DNA of 64,000 nucleotides from Cyanobium sp. N.Huapi 1H5 (GCF_024345535.1 NZ_JAGQBH010000001.1:434001-498000), one strand, 5' to 3'; positions 1 to 8,022 are shown, counted from the first letter of the stretch. Numbers and translations: made by a program. Notes: generated by a model not told the origin, from the sequence alone.

Positions 1-55
1 CGGCCGGGAAGATCGGGCCATGACACCAAAACCCGCCCTAAAGTTGGTCATATCG

Positions 56-304
56 ATGACCAACACCATGCGACAGGTCACGGTGGCGGAGGCCAAAGCC
101 CAGCTGTCGAGCCTGCTCGACGCGGTGGAGCAAGGCCAGGCGGTGGTGATCACCCGCCGCGGCAAAGCCATCGCTGAGCTGGTTCCGCGGCAGGCCGTGC
201 GCGATCTCCTGCCCCAGCTCCAGGCTCTGCGGGACTCCCTGCCCCATCAGGCCACCGGCGGCGTGGAGACGATGCGGGCCCTGCGGGATGACGTCGGCTC
301 CTGA
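56..304 (+). CDS. Phd/YefM-type antitoxin
   Basis: Antitoxin of a type II toxin-antitoxin pair, expected to bind DNA as a dimer and neutralise the adjacent PIN toxin. The 82-residue product begins with the Phd/YefM pattern (VTVAEAKAQLSSLLDAVEQG, then VVITRRGKAIAELVP), which forms the DNA-binding fold. The acidic, charged C-terminus would wrap the toxin. In-frame ATGs lie at 20, 56 and 68; 56 and 68 both leave the fold intact, and 56 was chosen without a clear ribosome site to decide. Its TGA stop overlaps the toxin ATG by one base (TGATG), implying coupled translation. The partner toxin is interrupted, so this may be an orphan antitoxin. Confidence 0.8.
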   Translation: MTNTMRQVTVAEAKAQLSSLLDAVEQGQAVVITRRGKAIAELVPRQAVRDLLPQLQALRDSLPHQATGGVETMRALRDDVGS

Positions 305-732
305 TGCTGTACCTGGACACCTGCGTGCTGCTGGCGGCCCTCACACCAGAGGCCCACTCCAACGCCGCCGCGGCCTTTCTCGAGTAGGCCACAACGCCGC
401 TGGCGATCAGCCCCTGGAGTGCCACCGAGCTCCATTCCGCTCTCGGGCTGAAGGTGCGCACCAGGGCCCTGAGCCCCGCGCAGGCCGAGGCGGTGCTCGA
501 AGGCTTCGAACGCAGCCTGGCCCCAGGGTTCCTGATGCTGGAGGTGGAACCCCAGGACTTCAGGAATGCCAGCGCCTGTCTGGGCGGCTGGACCACGGCC
601 CTGCGGGCCGCCGATGCCCTGCACCTGGCCATCGCCGCTGGACGGGGCGCCACCCTCTGCAGCCTGGATGCGCCGTTCGTGAGGGCCGCCCGGCAGCTGG
701 GGCTCGAAGCCAGGCTGGTCGGGACTGACTGA
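304..732 (+). pseudogene. PIN-domain (VapC-like) toxin, interrupted by TAG
   Basis: A PIN-domain ribonuclease reading frame that starts MLYLDTCVLLAAL, with the first catalytic aspartate, and hits an in-frame TAG at 385-387 after 27 codons. The same frame then continues for another 114 codons without interruption. The continuation contains an SPWSATELHSAL segment (second acidic residue), an ALRAADALHLAIA segment (third acidic site) and a LCSLDAPF motif (fourth acidic site), all as in VapC. A single C-to-T change of a CAG codon explains the stop. An internal GTG at 454 could start a fragment lacking the first catalytic residue, which should be inactive. Sequencing error or stop readthrough cannot be excluded. 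Confidence 0.8.
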
Positions 733-735
733 CGC

Positions 736-784
736 GCGTCTGGCGGCAAATCCACCGCCGCGAAGACCCTGGAGCCCCAGACGC
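736..784. repeat. 8-bp inverted repeat with inner hairpin
   Basis: GCGTCTGG at 736-743 is matched by its exact reverse complement CCAGACGC at 777-784. A smaller GGCGG/CCGCC pair (742-746 and 755-759) lies inside. It sits just after the broken toxin gene and before the LuxR-type gene. It could be a transcription terminator without a T-tract, or chance in GC-rich DNA. Confidence 0.35.
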
Positions 785-826
785 ACCCGGTCCAGGCCAT
801 CATGAACGCCGCCTGATCCGCCAGCT

Positions 827-1537
827 GTGGACCTCACGGATCTCATCCCAGGGATCCCCGCCCTCCTGGAGGACCTGGAGAAGATCCTGGCCGGGCTCAC
901 CACGGTGGCCTGCCTGGAGCACATGAAATGGCTGGGGGCCTTCATGTGCATCCCCCCGGTCCAGAGGAGCCTGGTGGGGGCCGCCACGACGGAAGAGGAA
1001 GGCTTCCGGCTGGTGGAGCGGCAGCGGCCGTCCCTGTTGGTGGTCAGCCAGAGGCTGCAGGAGGGCACCGGGCTGGCGCTGGTGGAGCACACGAAGGCGC
1101 TGGACCCCGCCATCCGCACCCTGCTGGTCGCCGACGACGCCAACGAGGCCCTGGTGCGGGAGGCCCTGGCGCGGGGCTGCAACGGCATCTGCTTCGAATC
1201 GGGCCTGTTCATGCCGGCGCTGCGGGTGGTGGCCGGCGGCGGGATCTACTACCCCGAGCCGGTGGCGGCGGTGCTGCGGCAGCAGCCGCCCGCGGCCCCG
1301 ATCGAACCACTGACCGAGCGCGAGCGGGTGGTGCTGAACCACCTGATGCTGGGCCTGACCGACCAGCGGATCAGCCAGGAACTGGTGGTGAGCCCCGAGA
1401 CCGTCAGGACCCACGTGAAGCACATCTTCCAGAAGCTCCAGGTCGACAACCGCACCAAGGCGGTCGTCAAGTCGATCGCCGCCGGTCTGATCAACCTGGA
1501 ATCAGCGATGGAGGGTCGTACCCCTGTCACAGGCTGA
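827..1537 (+). CDS. LuxR-family regulator with pseudo-receiver domain
   Basis: DNA-binding transcription regulator of 236 residues. The C-terminus (about 162-225) is a LuxR/GerE helix-turn-helix: LTERERVVLNHLMLGLTD, then SPETVRTHVKHIFQKLQV, ending RTKAVVKSIAAG. Residues about 50-155 resemble a response-regulator receiver fold, but the position that normally carries the phospho-accepting aspartate reads LLVVSQ, so phosphorylation is unlikely. The GTG start is only one option; the N-terminal 40 residues are not typical of the family and an internal ATG (HMKWLG) is possible. No sensor kinase is adjacent. Function and targets are unknown; regulation by protein contact or ligand is inference. Confidence 0.8.
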   Translation: MDLTDLIPGIPALLEDLEKILAGLTTVACLEHMKWLGAFMCIPPVQRSLVGAATTEEEGFRLVERQRPSLLVVSQRLQEGTGLALVEHTKALDPAIRTLLVADDANEALVREALARGCNGICFESGLFMPALRVVAGGGIYYPEPVAAVLRQQPPAAPIEPLTERERVVLNHLMLGLTDQRISQELVVSPETVRTHVKHIFQKLQVDNRTKAVVKSIAAGLINLESAMEGRTPVTG

Positions 1538-1690
1538 GCCGAATCCCCCGTTCTGGGGATGCGGGCCGAGGGTGCGGCAGGGGAAGGTGGTCAGGTCCGG
1601 GGATGACCCGAGCGGCCTCCCGATGCCAAGCCGGGACGCCGCCAGTCGTGTCCCCCGGCAGCCCGCTCGACCTCAGCAGCCCAGCGCACC

Positions 1691-2038
1691 ATGGCCGTCC
1701 ACCTCTGCTTCGCCGCGGCCGGGCACTCCCGGGTGTCCGAGGTCATCCTGGCCGGCCGCACCGGCTACTGGCTGTGCGACCCGGACCGGGTCTTGGCCCA
1801 TGGCGTCGTCAAGCTGTACGAGCGCCACCCCGAGGGCGGCGACTTCGATCTGAACGACAACGTCGTGGGCCCCTGGGTGGCCACCTTGAAGGTCACCGGC
1901 GCCGACCGGGTGCAATGGCTCGACCGGACCCGGACGATCATCACCTTCGACCCCGCCAGCCTGACGACGGAGTACGTCACCAGCGTGCCCGCGTTCAACG
2001 CCTCCGGCGTGTACTACGACCCGGAGCCGGTCGGCTGA
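1691..2038 (+). CDS. hypothetical protein
   Basis: A 115-residue open frame starting at an ATG. The protein is soluble-looking, with no signal peptide, membrane segment or recognised motif. Its composition (mixed charged and aromatic residues, evenly spread) looks protein-like rather than a GC-rich shadow frame. It lies between the LuxR-type gene and the convergent toxin gene, with no evident operon partner. I do not recognise the family. Confidence 0.5.
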   Translation: MAVHLCFAAAGHSRVSEVILAGRTGYWLCDPDRVLAHGVVKLYERHPEGGDFDLNDNVVGPWVATLKVTGADRVQWLDRTRTIITFDPASLTTEYVTSVPAFNASGVYYDPEPVG

Positions 2039-2045
2039 GGGCGGA

Positions 2046-2453
2046 TCAGACTGCGGCCTGCACATGCTCTCCGTAGGCCACGAGGGTGCGATCGGCGCTG
2101 AGGAGCCGCAGGCCCTCCAGCTGGGCCTGAACCACCAGCAGGCGGTCAAAGGGGTCGCGGTGGATCCAGGGCAGGTGCTGCACTGCCAGCGCATGTTCGG
2201 CGCGGACGAGCAGTTCGCGGAATCCCTGCCCCAGCAGGCCCAAGCGCAGGGCGGCCGCCTCCACCTGGAAATCGGCCCGGCCCAGGGACGACTTGATCGC
2301 CACCTCCCACAGACTCACGACGCTGAACACCAGGGGCTGGGCCGGATCCGCCAGCAAGCGTGCCGACCCGGCCGGCAGCCGACGCGGTTCGATGGCCCAC
2401 CAGAGCAGCAGCTGGGTGTCGAGCAGCAGCGGCGTGGGTTCGCTACGGCTCAT
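2046..2453 (-). CDS. PIN-domain toxin (VapC-type)
   Basis: Predicted Mg-dependent ribonuclease toxin of 135 residues. It shows the acidic residues of a PIN fold: LLLDTQLLLWW (N-terminal Asp), VVSLWEVAIKSSLG (Glu), IHRDPFDRLLVVQA (Asp pair) and LLSADRTL (C-terminal Asp). The SLWEVAIK and HRDPFDR motifs mark the COG3744-like subgroup. It lies 10 bp downstream of its antitoxin on the same strand, the usual antitoxin-first order. Unlike the PIN frame 1.3 kb to the left, this one is intact. Confidence 0.88.
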   Translation of the reverse strand: MSRSEPTPLLLDTQLLLWWAIEPRRLPAGSARLLADPAQPLVFSVVSLWEVAIKSSLGRADFQVEAAALRLGLLGQGFRELLVRAEHALAVQHLPWIHRDPFDRLLVVQAQLEGLRLLSADRTLVAYGEHVQAAV

Positions 2454-2463
2454 GGTGTACGAA

Positions 2464-2691
2464 TCAGCCGAACAGGCTGTCGATCTCGGCGGCGAAATCG
2501 GCCTTGAGATCGGCTCCCAGCACCGCGGAGCTGCTCAGGAAGCCGCCCCGGCGAGCTTCCGGAGCCACCGCCACCGGCACCAGCCGTACCAACGGCTGCC
2601 CGGCCTTGGCGATCACCACCTCTTCGCCTTCCAGGGCCTGGGCCACGTAACGGGAGAGGTGGGTCTTGGCGTCATGGAGGTTGACCTGCAT
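2464..2691 (-). CDS. Phd/YefM-type antitoxin
   Basis: A 75-residue antitoxin with the Phd/YefM N-terminal pattern: VNLHDAKTHLSRYVAQALEG followed by VVIAKAGQPLVRLVP. The C-terminal tail (about 55-75) is acidic and would mask the toxin active site. It is the first gene of a two-gene unit with the PIN toxin 10 bp downstream. Such antitoxins normally autorepress their own operon, which is family knowledge rather than something seen here. Confidence 0.88.
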   Translation of the reverse strand: MQVNLHDAKTHLSRYVAQALEGEEVVIAKAGQPLVRLVPVAVAPEARRGGFLSSSAVLGADLKADFAAEIDSLFG

Positions 2692-2711
2692 GGCGGCAAC
2701 ACGGAGTGGTT

Positions 2712-3365
2712 TCAGCTTAGTCCGCTTACGGCTAAGTCCAGTTCAGCCACGAACACCCCACAGCTGATCTGCGCGCCGTAACCGGCAAAGCACTCCAGGG
2801 CGGCGGCATGGCGCTCAGGAGTCACCGCCTGGCAGGCGTCGTGGACGCACACCACCCGGTAGCCGCGGTCGGCGGCGTCCTTGACGGTGTGGTCGATGCA
2901 CTGGTCGGTGAGCAGGCCGATCACCACCAGGGTGCGGATGCCGAGGTTGCGCAGCAGGTAGTCGAGGACGGTGGAGCTGAAGGGCGAGGAGGAGCTCTTG
3001 GGGAGCACCAGCTCATCGGCCAGCGGCGCCAGCTCGGCGATCACCTCGGCGGCGCGGCTGCCGGGCGGGAAGCCCATGCCGCAGCGCTTGTAGTCGAAGC
3101 TGCGGTCGCGGCCGTCGGCGGTGAGGTTGGCGATCACGGTGTGGATCACCTCCAGCCCGCCGCGGCGCGCCGCCGCCAGCACCCGCTTGGCGTTTGGCAG
3201 GGTGGTGGCGCGGAAAAGGCGATCGAAGTCCGCATCCGGGCGGGGCTGGGCGTCGCCGCAAGTGCCCTGCTGCAGATCCACCAGCAGCAGCGCGGTGGCT
3301 CCCGGTTGGAGCCACGGCTCGGGTGGGCACGACGGCATGCAGGCCCCGGCAATCCGTCCAATCAT
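2712..3365 (-). CDS. isochorismatase-family cysteine hydrolase
   Basis: Cysteine amidohydrolase of the isochorismatase/nicotinamidase superfamily, 217 residues. The catalytic triad is visible: Asp30 (ALLLVDLQQG), Lys123 (LVLPKSSSSPF) and Cys156 (IGLLTDQCIDHTVKDAA). The substrate cannot be read from the sequence; families include nicotinamide, ureidoacrylate, N-carbamoyl compounds and biuret. It is divergent from a glutamine-synthetase-like gene that begins 45 bp away, so both may share a promoter region and handle related nitrogen compounds (inference). An ATG nine codons further in (MPSCPPEPW) is an alternative start. Confidence 0.85.
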   Translation of the reverse strand: MIGRIAGACMPSCPPEPWLQPGATALLLVDLQQGTCGDAQPRPDADFDRLFRATTLPNAKRVLAAARRGGLEVIHTVIANLTADGRDRSFDYKRCGMGFPPGSRAAEVIAELAPLADELVLPKSSSSPFSSTVLDYLLRNLGIRTLVVIGLLTDQCIDHTVKDAADRGYRVVCVHDACQAVTPERHAAALECFAGYGAQISCGVFVAELDLAVSGLS

Positions 3366-3409
3366 GGCGGCAGCCGCTTGCTGGGACCGTGTCCATTCCC
3401 CCCGACACC

Positions 3410-4741
3410 ATGGCCGCCGAGCTGGCCGCCCAGGGGATCCGCTGGGTGGCGATCACCTGGGTGAACCACGCCGGGGCGCCGCTGGTGAAGGTGGTGCCCC
3501 TGGCCGGCTTCGAGGCGACGGTGGCGGTGGGGGTGGGCTTCTCACCGGTGTCCGATGCCTTCGGCACCGACGGCGCCATCACTGCCGGCCATCGCCTGGC
3601 CCGGCCCGACGGCGACCTGCGCCTGCGGGCGGACGCCGCGGCCCTGGCGCCGCTGGAGCCGGCCAGCGGTTGGGCCTGGGCGCCGGGGGAGCGCTTCGAG
3701 CGCAGCGGCACGCCCTACGCCGGCGACCAGCGCCACCTCTGCCGCCGCCAGATGGAGCAGCTACGGAAGGCCGGGGTGGAGCTGCGGGCCGGCTTCGAGC
3801 TGGAGTGGCTGGTGGCCAGCCCCGCGGCCGACGGCACGCCGACGCCGGCGATTCCCGGGGGGCCCTACGGGGCCGACCGGCTGGTGGAGGGCCTCGACTA
3901 CGCCACGGCCCTGCTCGAGGCCCTGGAGGCGGCCGGCCTGCCCTGGCTGCAGTTCCACCCGGAGTACGGCGCCAGCCAGTTCGAGCTGTCCCTGGCGCCG
4001 GGCACGGCCCTGGAGGCCGCCGACCGGCTGGTGCACGCCAGGTTGCTGATCCAGCGGGTGACGCGGCGCTTCGGCTGGCGCTGCAGCTTCAGCCCCAAGC
4101 CCAGCCTGGAGCGGGTGGGCAACGGCGGCCACCTGCACCTGAGCCTGCGGCGCGACGGGGCGGCGCTGCTGGAGGGCGGTGACGGTGAGGCCGGCCTCAA
4201 CGACGCGGGCGCCGGGGTGCTGGCGGCACTCCTGGAGGAACTGCCGGCCCTGCTGGCCCTGGCCTGTCCCCTGGCGGTGTCCTACCGGCGGCTGGCCCCG
4301 GGTTCCTGGTCGGCGCCGTTTCGGGTGTGGGGCGTGGAGAACCGGGAGGCGGCCCTGCGGCTGGTGCCCGCTGCGGCCGATGGCGCCCCGGCCCACCTGG
4401 AACTGAAGGTGGCGGATCTGGCCGCCAACCCCTACCTGCTGCTGGGGGCCGTTCAGGCCGTGGTGGCCGACGGCCTGGCGCGCCCCCGGCCCCTGCCACC
4501 GCCGGTGGTCGGCGATCCGGCCGGCCGGCCCGCCGGCACGGCTGAGCGCCTCCCCGCCAGCCTGGCGGAGGCCTCGGCCGCCTTCGCCGCCAGCGACCTG
4601 CTGCGCCAGGCCCTGGGGGAGGCGCTGCACGGCTCCCTGTGTGACAGCCAGGCGGCGGAGGTGCGGCGGGCGGAGGACTGCAGCGAGGCGGAGCTGGTGG
4701 CGGCGGACGCCTGGTGGCCGGTGGTGGGGGGGATCGGCTGA
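3410..4741 (+). CDS. glutamine synthetase family protein (GlnT/GlnA-like)
   Basis: ATP-dependent ligase of the glutamine synthetase fold, 443 residues from ATG 3410; an in-frame GTG at 3389 would add seven. Active-site elements are present: GFELEWLV (Glu130/Glu132, metal), HPEYGASQFELS (Glu185/Glu192), GNGGHLHLSL (about 237-246, substrate loop) and the late PGSWSAPFRVWGVENREAALR segment. The N-terminal WVAITWVNHAGAPLVKVVPL matches the beta-grasp domain of the type III/gamma-glutamyl-amide branch more than the housekeeping enzyme. It therefore probably ligates glutamate to an amine other than ammonia, or is a GlnT. The divergent amidohydrolase supports a role in organic nitrogen use. Substrate unknown. 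Confidence 0.83.
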   Translation: MAAELAAQGIRWVAITWVNHAGAPLVKVVPLAGFEATVAVGVGFSPVSDAFGTDGAITAGHRLARPDGDLRLRADAAALAPLEPASGWAWAPGERFERSGTPYAGDQRHLCRRQMEQLRKAGVELRAGFELEWLVASPAADGTPTPAIPGGPYGADRLVEGLDYATALLEALEAAGLPWLQFHPEYGASQFELSLAPGTALEAADRLVHARLLIQRVTRRFGWRCSFSPKPSLERVGNGGHLHLSLRRDGAALLEGGDGEAGLNDAGAGVLAALLEELPALLALACPLAVSYRRLAPGSWSAPFRVWGVENREAALRLVPAAADGAPAHLELKVADLAANPYLLLGAVQAVVADGLARPRPLPPPVVGDPAGRPAGTAERLPASLAEASAAFAASDLLRQALGEALHGSLCDSQAAEVRRAEDCSEAELVAADAWWPVVGGIG

Positions 4742-4763
4742 GGGGGAATCCAGCCGATGCCCC

Positions 4764-5651
4764 TCAGCCCGCCACCATCACCCGGTTTCGCCCGGCGGCC
4801 TTGGCGGCGTAGAGGGCGCCGTCGGCGCTGCGCAGGCCGCTCTCCAGCGCCGCCAGGCCCGTGCCCTGCACCGCGGCCACGCCGGCGGAGAGGGTGACGC
4901 GCTGCCCCGGCGCCCCGGGGTGCGGCACCGCCGCCGCCGCCGCCCGCAGCCGCTCCAACAGGGGCTCCGCCCCCATCACATCCACGCCGGGCAGCAGCAG
5001 CGCGAATTCCTCGCCGCCGACGCGGGCCAGCACATCGCCGGGGCGCAGCATGGCCCGCATGGCGGCGGCCACGTCGCGGAGCACCACGTCGCCGGCCCCA
5101 TGGCCCCAGCCGTCGTTGATGGCCTTGAAGAAGTCGATGTCGAGCATGGCCCCGGCCACCGGCCGGCCGTCGCGGGCGGCGGCGGCCAGGGCCACCGTGG
5201 CCTCCTCGGCGAAGCCGGTCCGGTTGGGCAGCAGGGTCAGCGGATCGCGCCGCACCGCGGCGGCCAGCTCGGCCTCCAGCCGGTCGCGCTGGCGCAGGGT
5301 GGCCAGCACCGCCAGCACCTGGGCGGGGATGGAGAGATCGAGGATCACCCACACCCAGTTGCGCCAGCCCAGCGGCTCGCCCGGCCGGCCCAGGGCCTCA
5401 CCCACCCCATCCTCGAGGGCGAACACCCCGAGGGCCAGCAGCACGGCAGCGCCGAACCGGGACCGCCAGCGCCGCTGCCGCGGCTGACCCGGCAGGCGGG
5501 AGCGCCCCCACGACCCTTTCGCCGCCAGCCCGCACAGCACCGCCGTGACGGCCCGCAGCACAAGAAAGATGAAATCGGGGGCGTTCACGGACTGGACAAT
5601 CCCCAGTAAAGGTAGGGAGACAAGGGCGGCGGCCGCTGTCTGCCACGCCAC
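4764..5651 (-). CDS. membrane diguanylate cyclase (GGDEF)
   Basis: Makes cyclic di-GMP from two GTP. The 295-residue protein has several hydrophobic segments (about 5-20, 27-45, 67-80 and 98-118), then a short helical linker and a complete GGDEF domain from about 134. The active-site loop is GGEEF at 212-216 with FAxxLP following. An inhibitory-site RxxD motif (R203-D206, RPGD) lies exactly five residues upstream, suggesting product inhibition. DPLTLLPNR and DIDFFKAINDGWGH are the usual flanking motifs. The start is a GTG. It is convergent with the glutamine-synthetase-like gene. Confidence 0.9.
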   Translation of the reverse strand: MAWQTAAAALVSLPLLGIVQSVNAPDFIFLVLRAVTAVLCGLAAKGSWGRSRLPGQPRQRRWRSRFGAAVLLALGVFALEDGVGEALGRPGEPLGWRNWVWVILDLSIPAQVLAVLATLRQRDRLEAELAAAVRRDPLTLLPNRTGFAEEATVALAAAARDGRPVAGAMLDIDFFKAINDGWGHGAGDVVLRDVAAAMRAMLRPGDVLARVGGEEFALLLPGVDVMGAEPLLERLRAAAAAVPHPGAPGQRVTLSAGVAAVQGTGLAALESGLRSADGALYAAKAAGRNRVMVAG

Positions 5652-5713
5652 CGGGCGCCGGCCAGAATCCCCCCATCAACCGCAGGCCTGCACCCCATGG
5701 CGCGCCCCCACCC

Positions 5714-6133
5714 ATGACCTTCGCGGTGGCGCTGGCGATGCTGGAGCGCGAGGGCCGCTGGCTGCTGCAGCTCCGGGACGACATCGAGGGGATCGTCCAT
5801 CCGGGCTGCTGGGGACTGTTCGGCGGCCACCTCGATCCAGGGGAGGCACCGGAGCAGGCGATCCTGCGGGAGCTGGGCGAGGAGATCGGCTGGGGGGCGC
5901 CAGAACTGCCCCTCTGGTTCGAGCACCACGACGACCAGCTGAGCGCCTATTACTTCCGCGGCCCCCTCACCGTGCCCCTGACCGCGTTGCAGCTGAACGA
6001 GGGACAGGACATGGTGCTGGCCGGGCTGGAGGAGCTGCGCAGCGGCCGGATCTGGAGCCCCAGGCTGCAGCAGCGGCGTGGTCTGGCCCCGTCCCTGGAG
6101 CGGGCCGTGCGCCGCCTGGATCCAGAGAACTGA
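5714..6133 (+). CDS. Nudix hydrolase
   Basis: Pyrophosphohydrolase of 139 residues. The Nudix box is complete at residues 38-60: G-HLDPG-E, then seven residues, then RELGEEIGW, which binds the catalytic metal. Substrate class (nucleoside triphosphate, sugar nucleotide, dinucleotide) cannot be told. It is divergent from the diguanylate cyclase with about 60 bp between the starts. Confidence 0.88.
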   Translation: MTFAVALAMLEREGRWLLQLRDDIEGIVHPGCWGLFGGHLDPGEAPEQAILRELGEEIGWGAPELPLWFEHHDDQLSAYYFRGPLTVPLTALQLNEGQDMVLAGLEELRSGRIWSPRLQQRRGLAPSLERAVRRLDPEN

Positions 6134-6356
6134 AGAAAAGGTGAGTGATGCCTTAAGCTCGGAGGTATCAGACCGTTCTCCTGTGTCTCAGGGTTGATGA
6201 GGATGCGCTTCCCGGCAAGATTCGCGACAATCTCAAGGATCTTCACTGCGGAAGCTGTAGGCGCCGTCACTCCCGCCATGGCGTCCGCTGGCCTGCCCTC
6301 CCGACCCGCTTTCCTCCGATGAGCCGAGAACTGGCGGGCCCCCCCGGGGCGCAGCA

Positions 6357-7379
6357 ATGACCAACGTCTGGTGCGTTCGGGCGGGCGGCGGCATCTACGC
6401 GGACAACTTCCTCAGCGGCGGCTTCGTCGGCATCGGCTGGCGGGAAATCACCGAAGATCTCGGCCCGATCAGGAACCGGGAGCAGCTTTTTTCGGTGGTG
6501 CGGCGCTACTTCCCTGACATCCAGAGCGCGATCCTGCTCTCCAACTACGTCAACGAGATCCACCGCTTCCTGTTCGAGATCTGCCCCGGCGACCACGTGA
6601 TCATCCCGGCGGCGGAAGCTGATCTGCTCCGTTTCGGCGTCGTCGATGAGGGCCTCGCCTACTACGACCCCACCGGCGACGACGGCTGTCCCCTGCGCCA
6701 CCGGCGTCCCGTCACATGGGCGCCCGAACCGCTGCGGCTCGACCACTTCTCGGCGCCGTTCCGCAATTCCATCCGTACCCTGCTCACCGTTCCGGCCCAC
6801 ACCCGGATGCGTTCCCTGCTGACGGTGTTCCTGGTGGAGCACCAGGCCGAGTTCATCCGCGCCATCGGCCGCCAGGAGACAACGGCCCCGGCCCGGGCGA
6901 CCACCCGGAAGGAGGAGGCCCACCGCAGCGTGCTCGAGCAGCTCCTGCGGCTGGATCCCGCCGAATTCGAGCGGCTGGTGGTCCACCTGCTCGATGCCCT
7001 CGGCTTCCAGGACTGGGAGCGGACCGAGCACCGCGGGGCGCTGCGGGATGTGTTCGATGCCTGCGGCGACATCAGCCTCGCGCTGCCGGCCCGCATCCGC
7101 ATCCACGCCCGCTTCCACCGCGGCAACCTCGGCGCCCGGATCGGCGCCGACGCGGTGCGGGAGCTGCGCCAGTTCATCCCCTTCGGCGGCCACGGGGTCT
7201 TCATCACCACCGCCGATTTCCAGCCGGCGGCGACCACGGCGGCCGGCGAGGAGGGCTTCGCCAGGATCAGCCTCGTCAACGGCCACCAGCTGGCCGAGCT
7301 GATCGCCCGCCACTGGACGCACCTGCCCGGTGACATCCGTGACCGTCTTTCGCTCGAGCAGGTGCTGGTGAAGAATTAG
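6357..7379 (+). CDS. Mrr-like restriction endonuclease fold protein, altered active site
   Basis: A 340-residue two-domain protein. Residues 1-150 (VWCVRAGGGIYADNF, GFVGIGW, RFLFEICPGDHVIIP, RRPVTW) look like the PUA/EVE-related N-terminal domain often fused to Mrr nucleases. Residues 190-320 match an Mrr-type PD-(D/E)xK fold: LRLDPAEFERLVVHLLDALGF, then RDVFDA (Asp231), RIRIHARFHRG, GGHGVFITTADFQPAA and ISLVNGHQLAEL. In active Mrr enzymes the IRIHAR strand reads QxK; here those positions are His250 and Arg252, so cleavage may be lost or changed. Only a small membrane protein follows; there is no methylase partner, consistent with a modification-dependent (type IV) ancestor. Confidence 0.75.
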   Translation: MTNVWCVRAGGGIYADNFLSGGFVGIGWREITEDLGPIRNREQLFSVVRRYFPDIQSAILLSNYVNEIHRFLFEICPGDHVIIPAAEADLLRFGVVDEGLAYYDPTGDDGCPLRHRRPVTWAPEPLRLDHFSAPFRNSIRTLLTVPAHTRMRSLLTVFLVEHQAEFIRAIGRQETTAPARATTRKEEAHRSVLEQLLRLDPAEFERLVVHLLDALGFQDWERTEHRGALRDVFDACGDISLALPARIRIHARFHRGNLGARIGADAVRELRQFIPFGGHGVFITTADFQPAATTAAGEEGFARISLVNGHQLAELIARHWTHLPGDIRDRLSLEQVLVKN

Positions 7380-7398
7380 GGCCCCACCGCCGCCGTCC

Positions 7399-7584
7399 AT
7401 GGCCTCGCGATCGCGCCGACGCACGCCCGCCCATGGCAAGGGCACGCCCCCCCGGCGGGAGGTCGCCCGGACCGCATCGCAGACCACAGGCCTGCGGCCG
7501 CGGCTGCAGATCCTGGCGGGGTTCCTGCTGCCGCTGGTGGTGCTGGGGCTGTGGCTCAACTCCCGCGGCTTCTGGAGCCCCTGA
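7399..7584 (+). CDS. small single-pass membrane protein
   Basis: A 61-residue frame beginning 19 bp after the Mrr-like gene. The N-terminal 35 residues are rich in Arg, Lys and Thr; residues 36-53 (LQILAGFLLPLVVLGLWL) form one hydrophobic helix, giving a cytoplasmic tail followed by a membrane anchor. The helix and the clean stop before the convergent gene argue for a real gene. No family was recognised, and a chance GC-rich frame remains possible. Confidence 0.5.
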   Translation: MASRSRRRTPAHGKGTPPRREVARTASQTTGLRPRLQILAGFLLPLVVLGLWLNSRGFWSP

Positions 7585-7596
7585 AAGGGCGCCGGC

Positions 7597-8022
7597 TCAG
7601 GGGTCCCCCAAGGGAAACGCGGGGCCGCTGCCGAGCAGCTCAACCTCCGGATCGTCGCGGAAGATCGCCAGCAGTTCCCCGTGCAGGGCCTCGGCCCAGG
7701 GGGCCGTGTCGATGAAGCGGAAGCGGCGCCACTGCCAGATCCGCTCGGCGACGGCCCCGTCGGAGCAGCAGAACTCCATCACCTCCCCTTCGCCCGGCTG
7801 GCTGTAGATGCAGACCCCGAATCGGAAGGGGGCGTCGGCCAGCTCCAGCCACCAGCCCCAGTCCTCGCAGCAGAGAAAAGGAACCTGCCGGCCGTTCGCC
7901 CGCAGCCGCTCCTGCAGGTGCAGCGCCAGGGCCTTGCCCACCGTGCCCGGGTTCACCATCTCCCCGGCCTCGCCAGGGAGCTCGGGGAACTTGGCGGATC
8001 TCAGGTGGATGAAGTCCTTCAT
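7597..8022 (-). CDS. conserved hypothetical protein
   Basis: A 141-residue soluble protein starting MKDFIHLRSAKFPELPGE. It has a CCEDWGWWLEL segment followed by FGVCIYSQPGEGEVMEFCC, i.e. alternating strands rich in Trp and Cys, with no signal peptide or membrane segment. The pattern of aromatic residues suggests a genuine globular fold. I do not recognise a function. It is convergent with the small membrane protein and divergent from the MOSC gene. Confidence 0.7.
   Translation of the reverse strand: MKDFIHLRSAKFPELPGEAGEMVNPGTVGKALALHLQERLRANGRQVPFLCCEDWGWWLELADAPFRFGVCIYSQPGEGEVMEFCCSDGAVAERIWQWRRFRFIDTAPWAEALHGELLAIFRDDPEVELLGSGPAFPLGDP

Noticed and set aside
5950-6357. 135-codon minus-strand frame over the Nudix gene end and the following gap
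   Set aside because: Half of it is antisense to the Nudix gene and the rest shows no family features.
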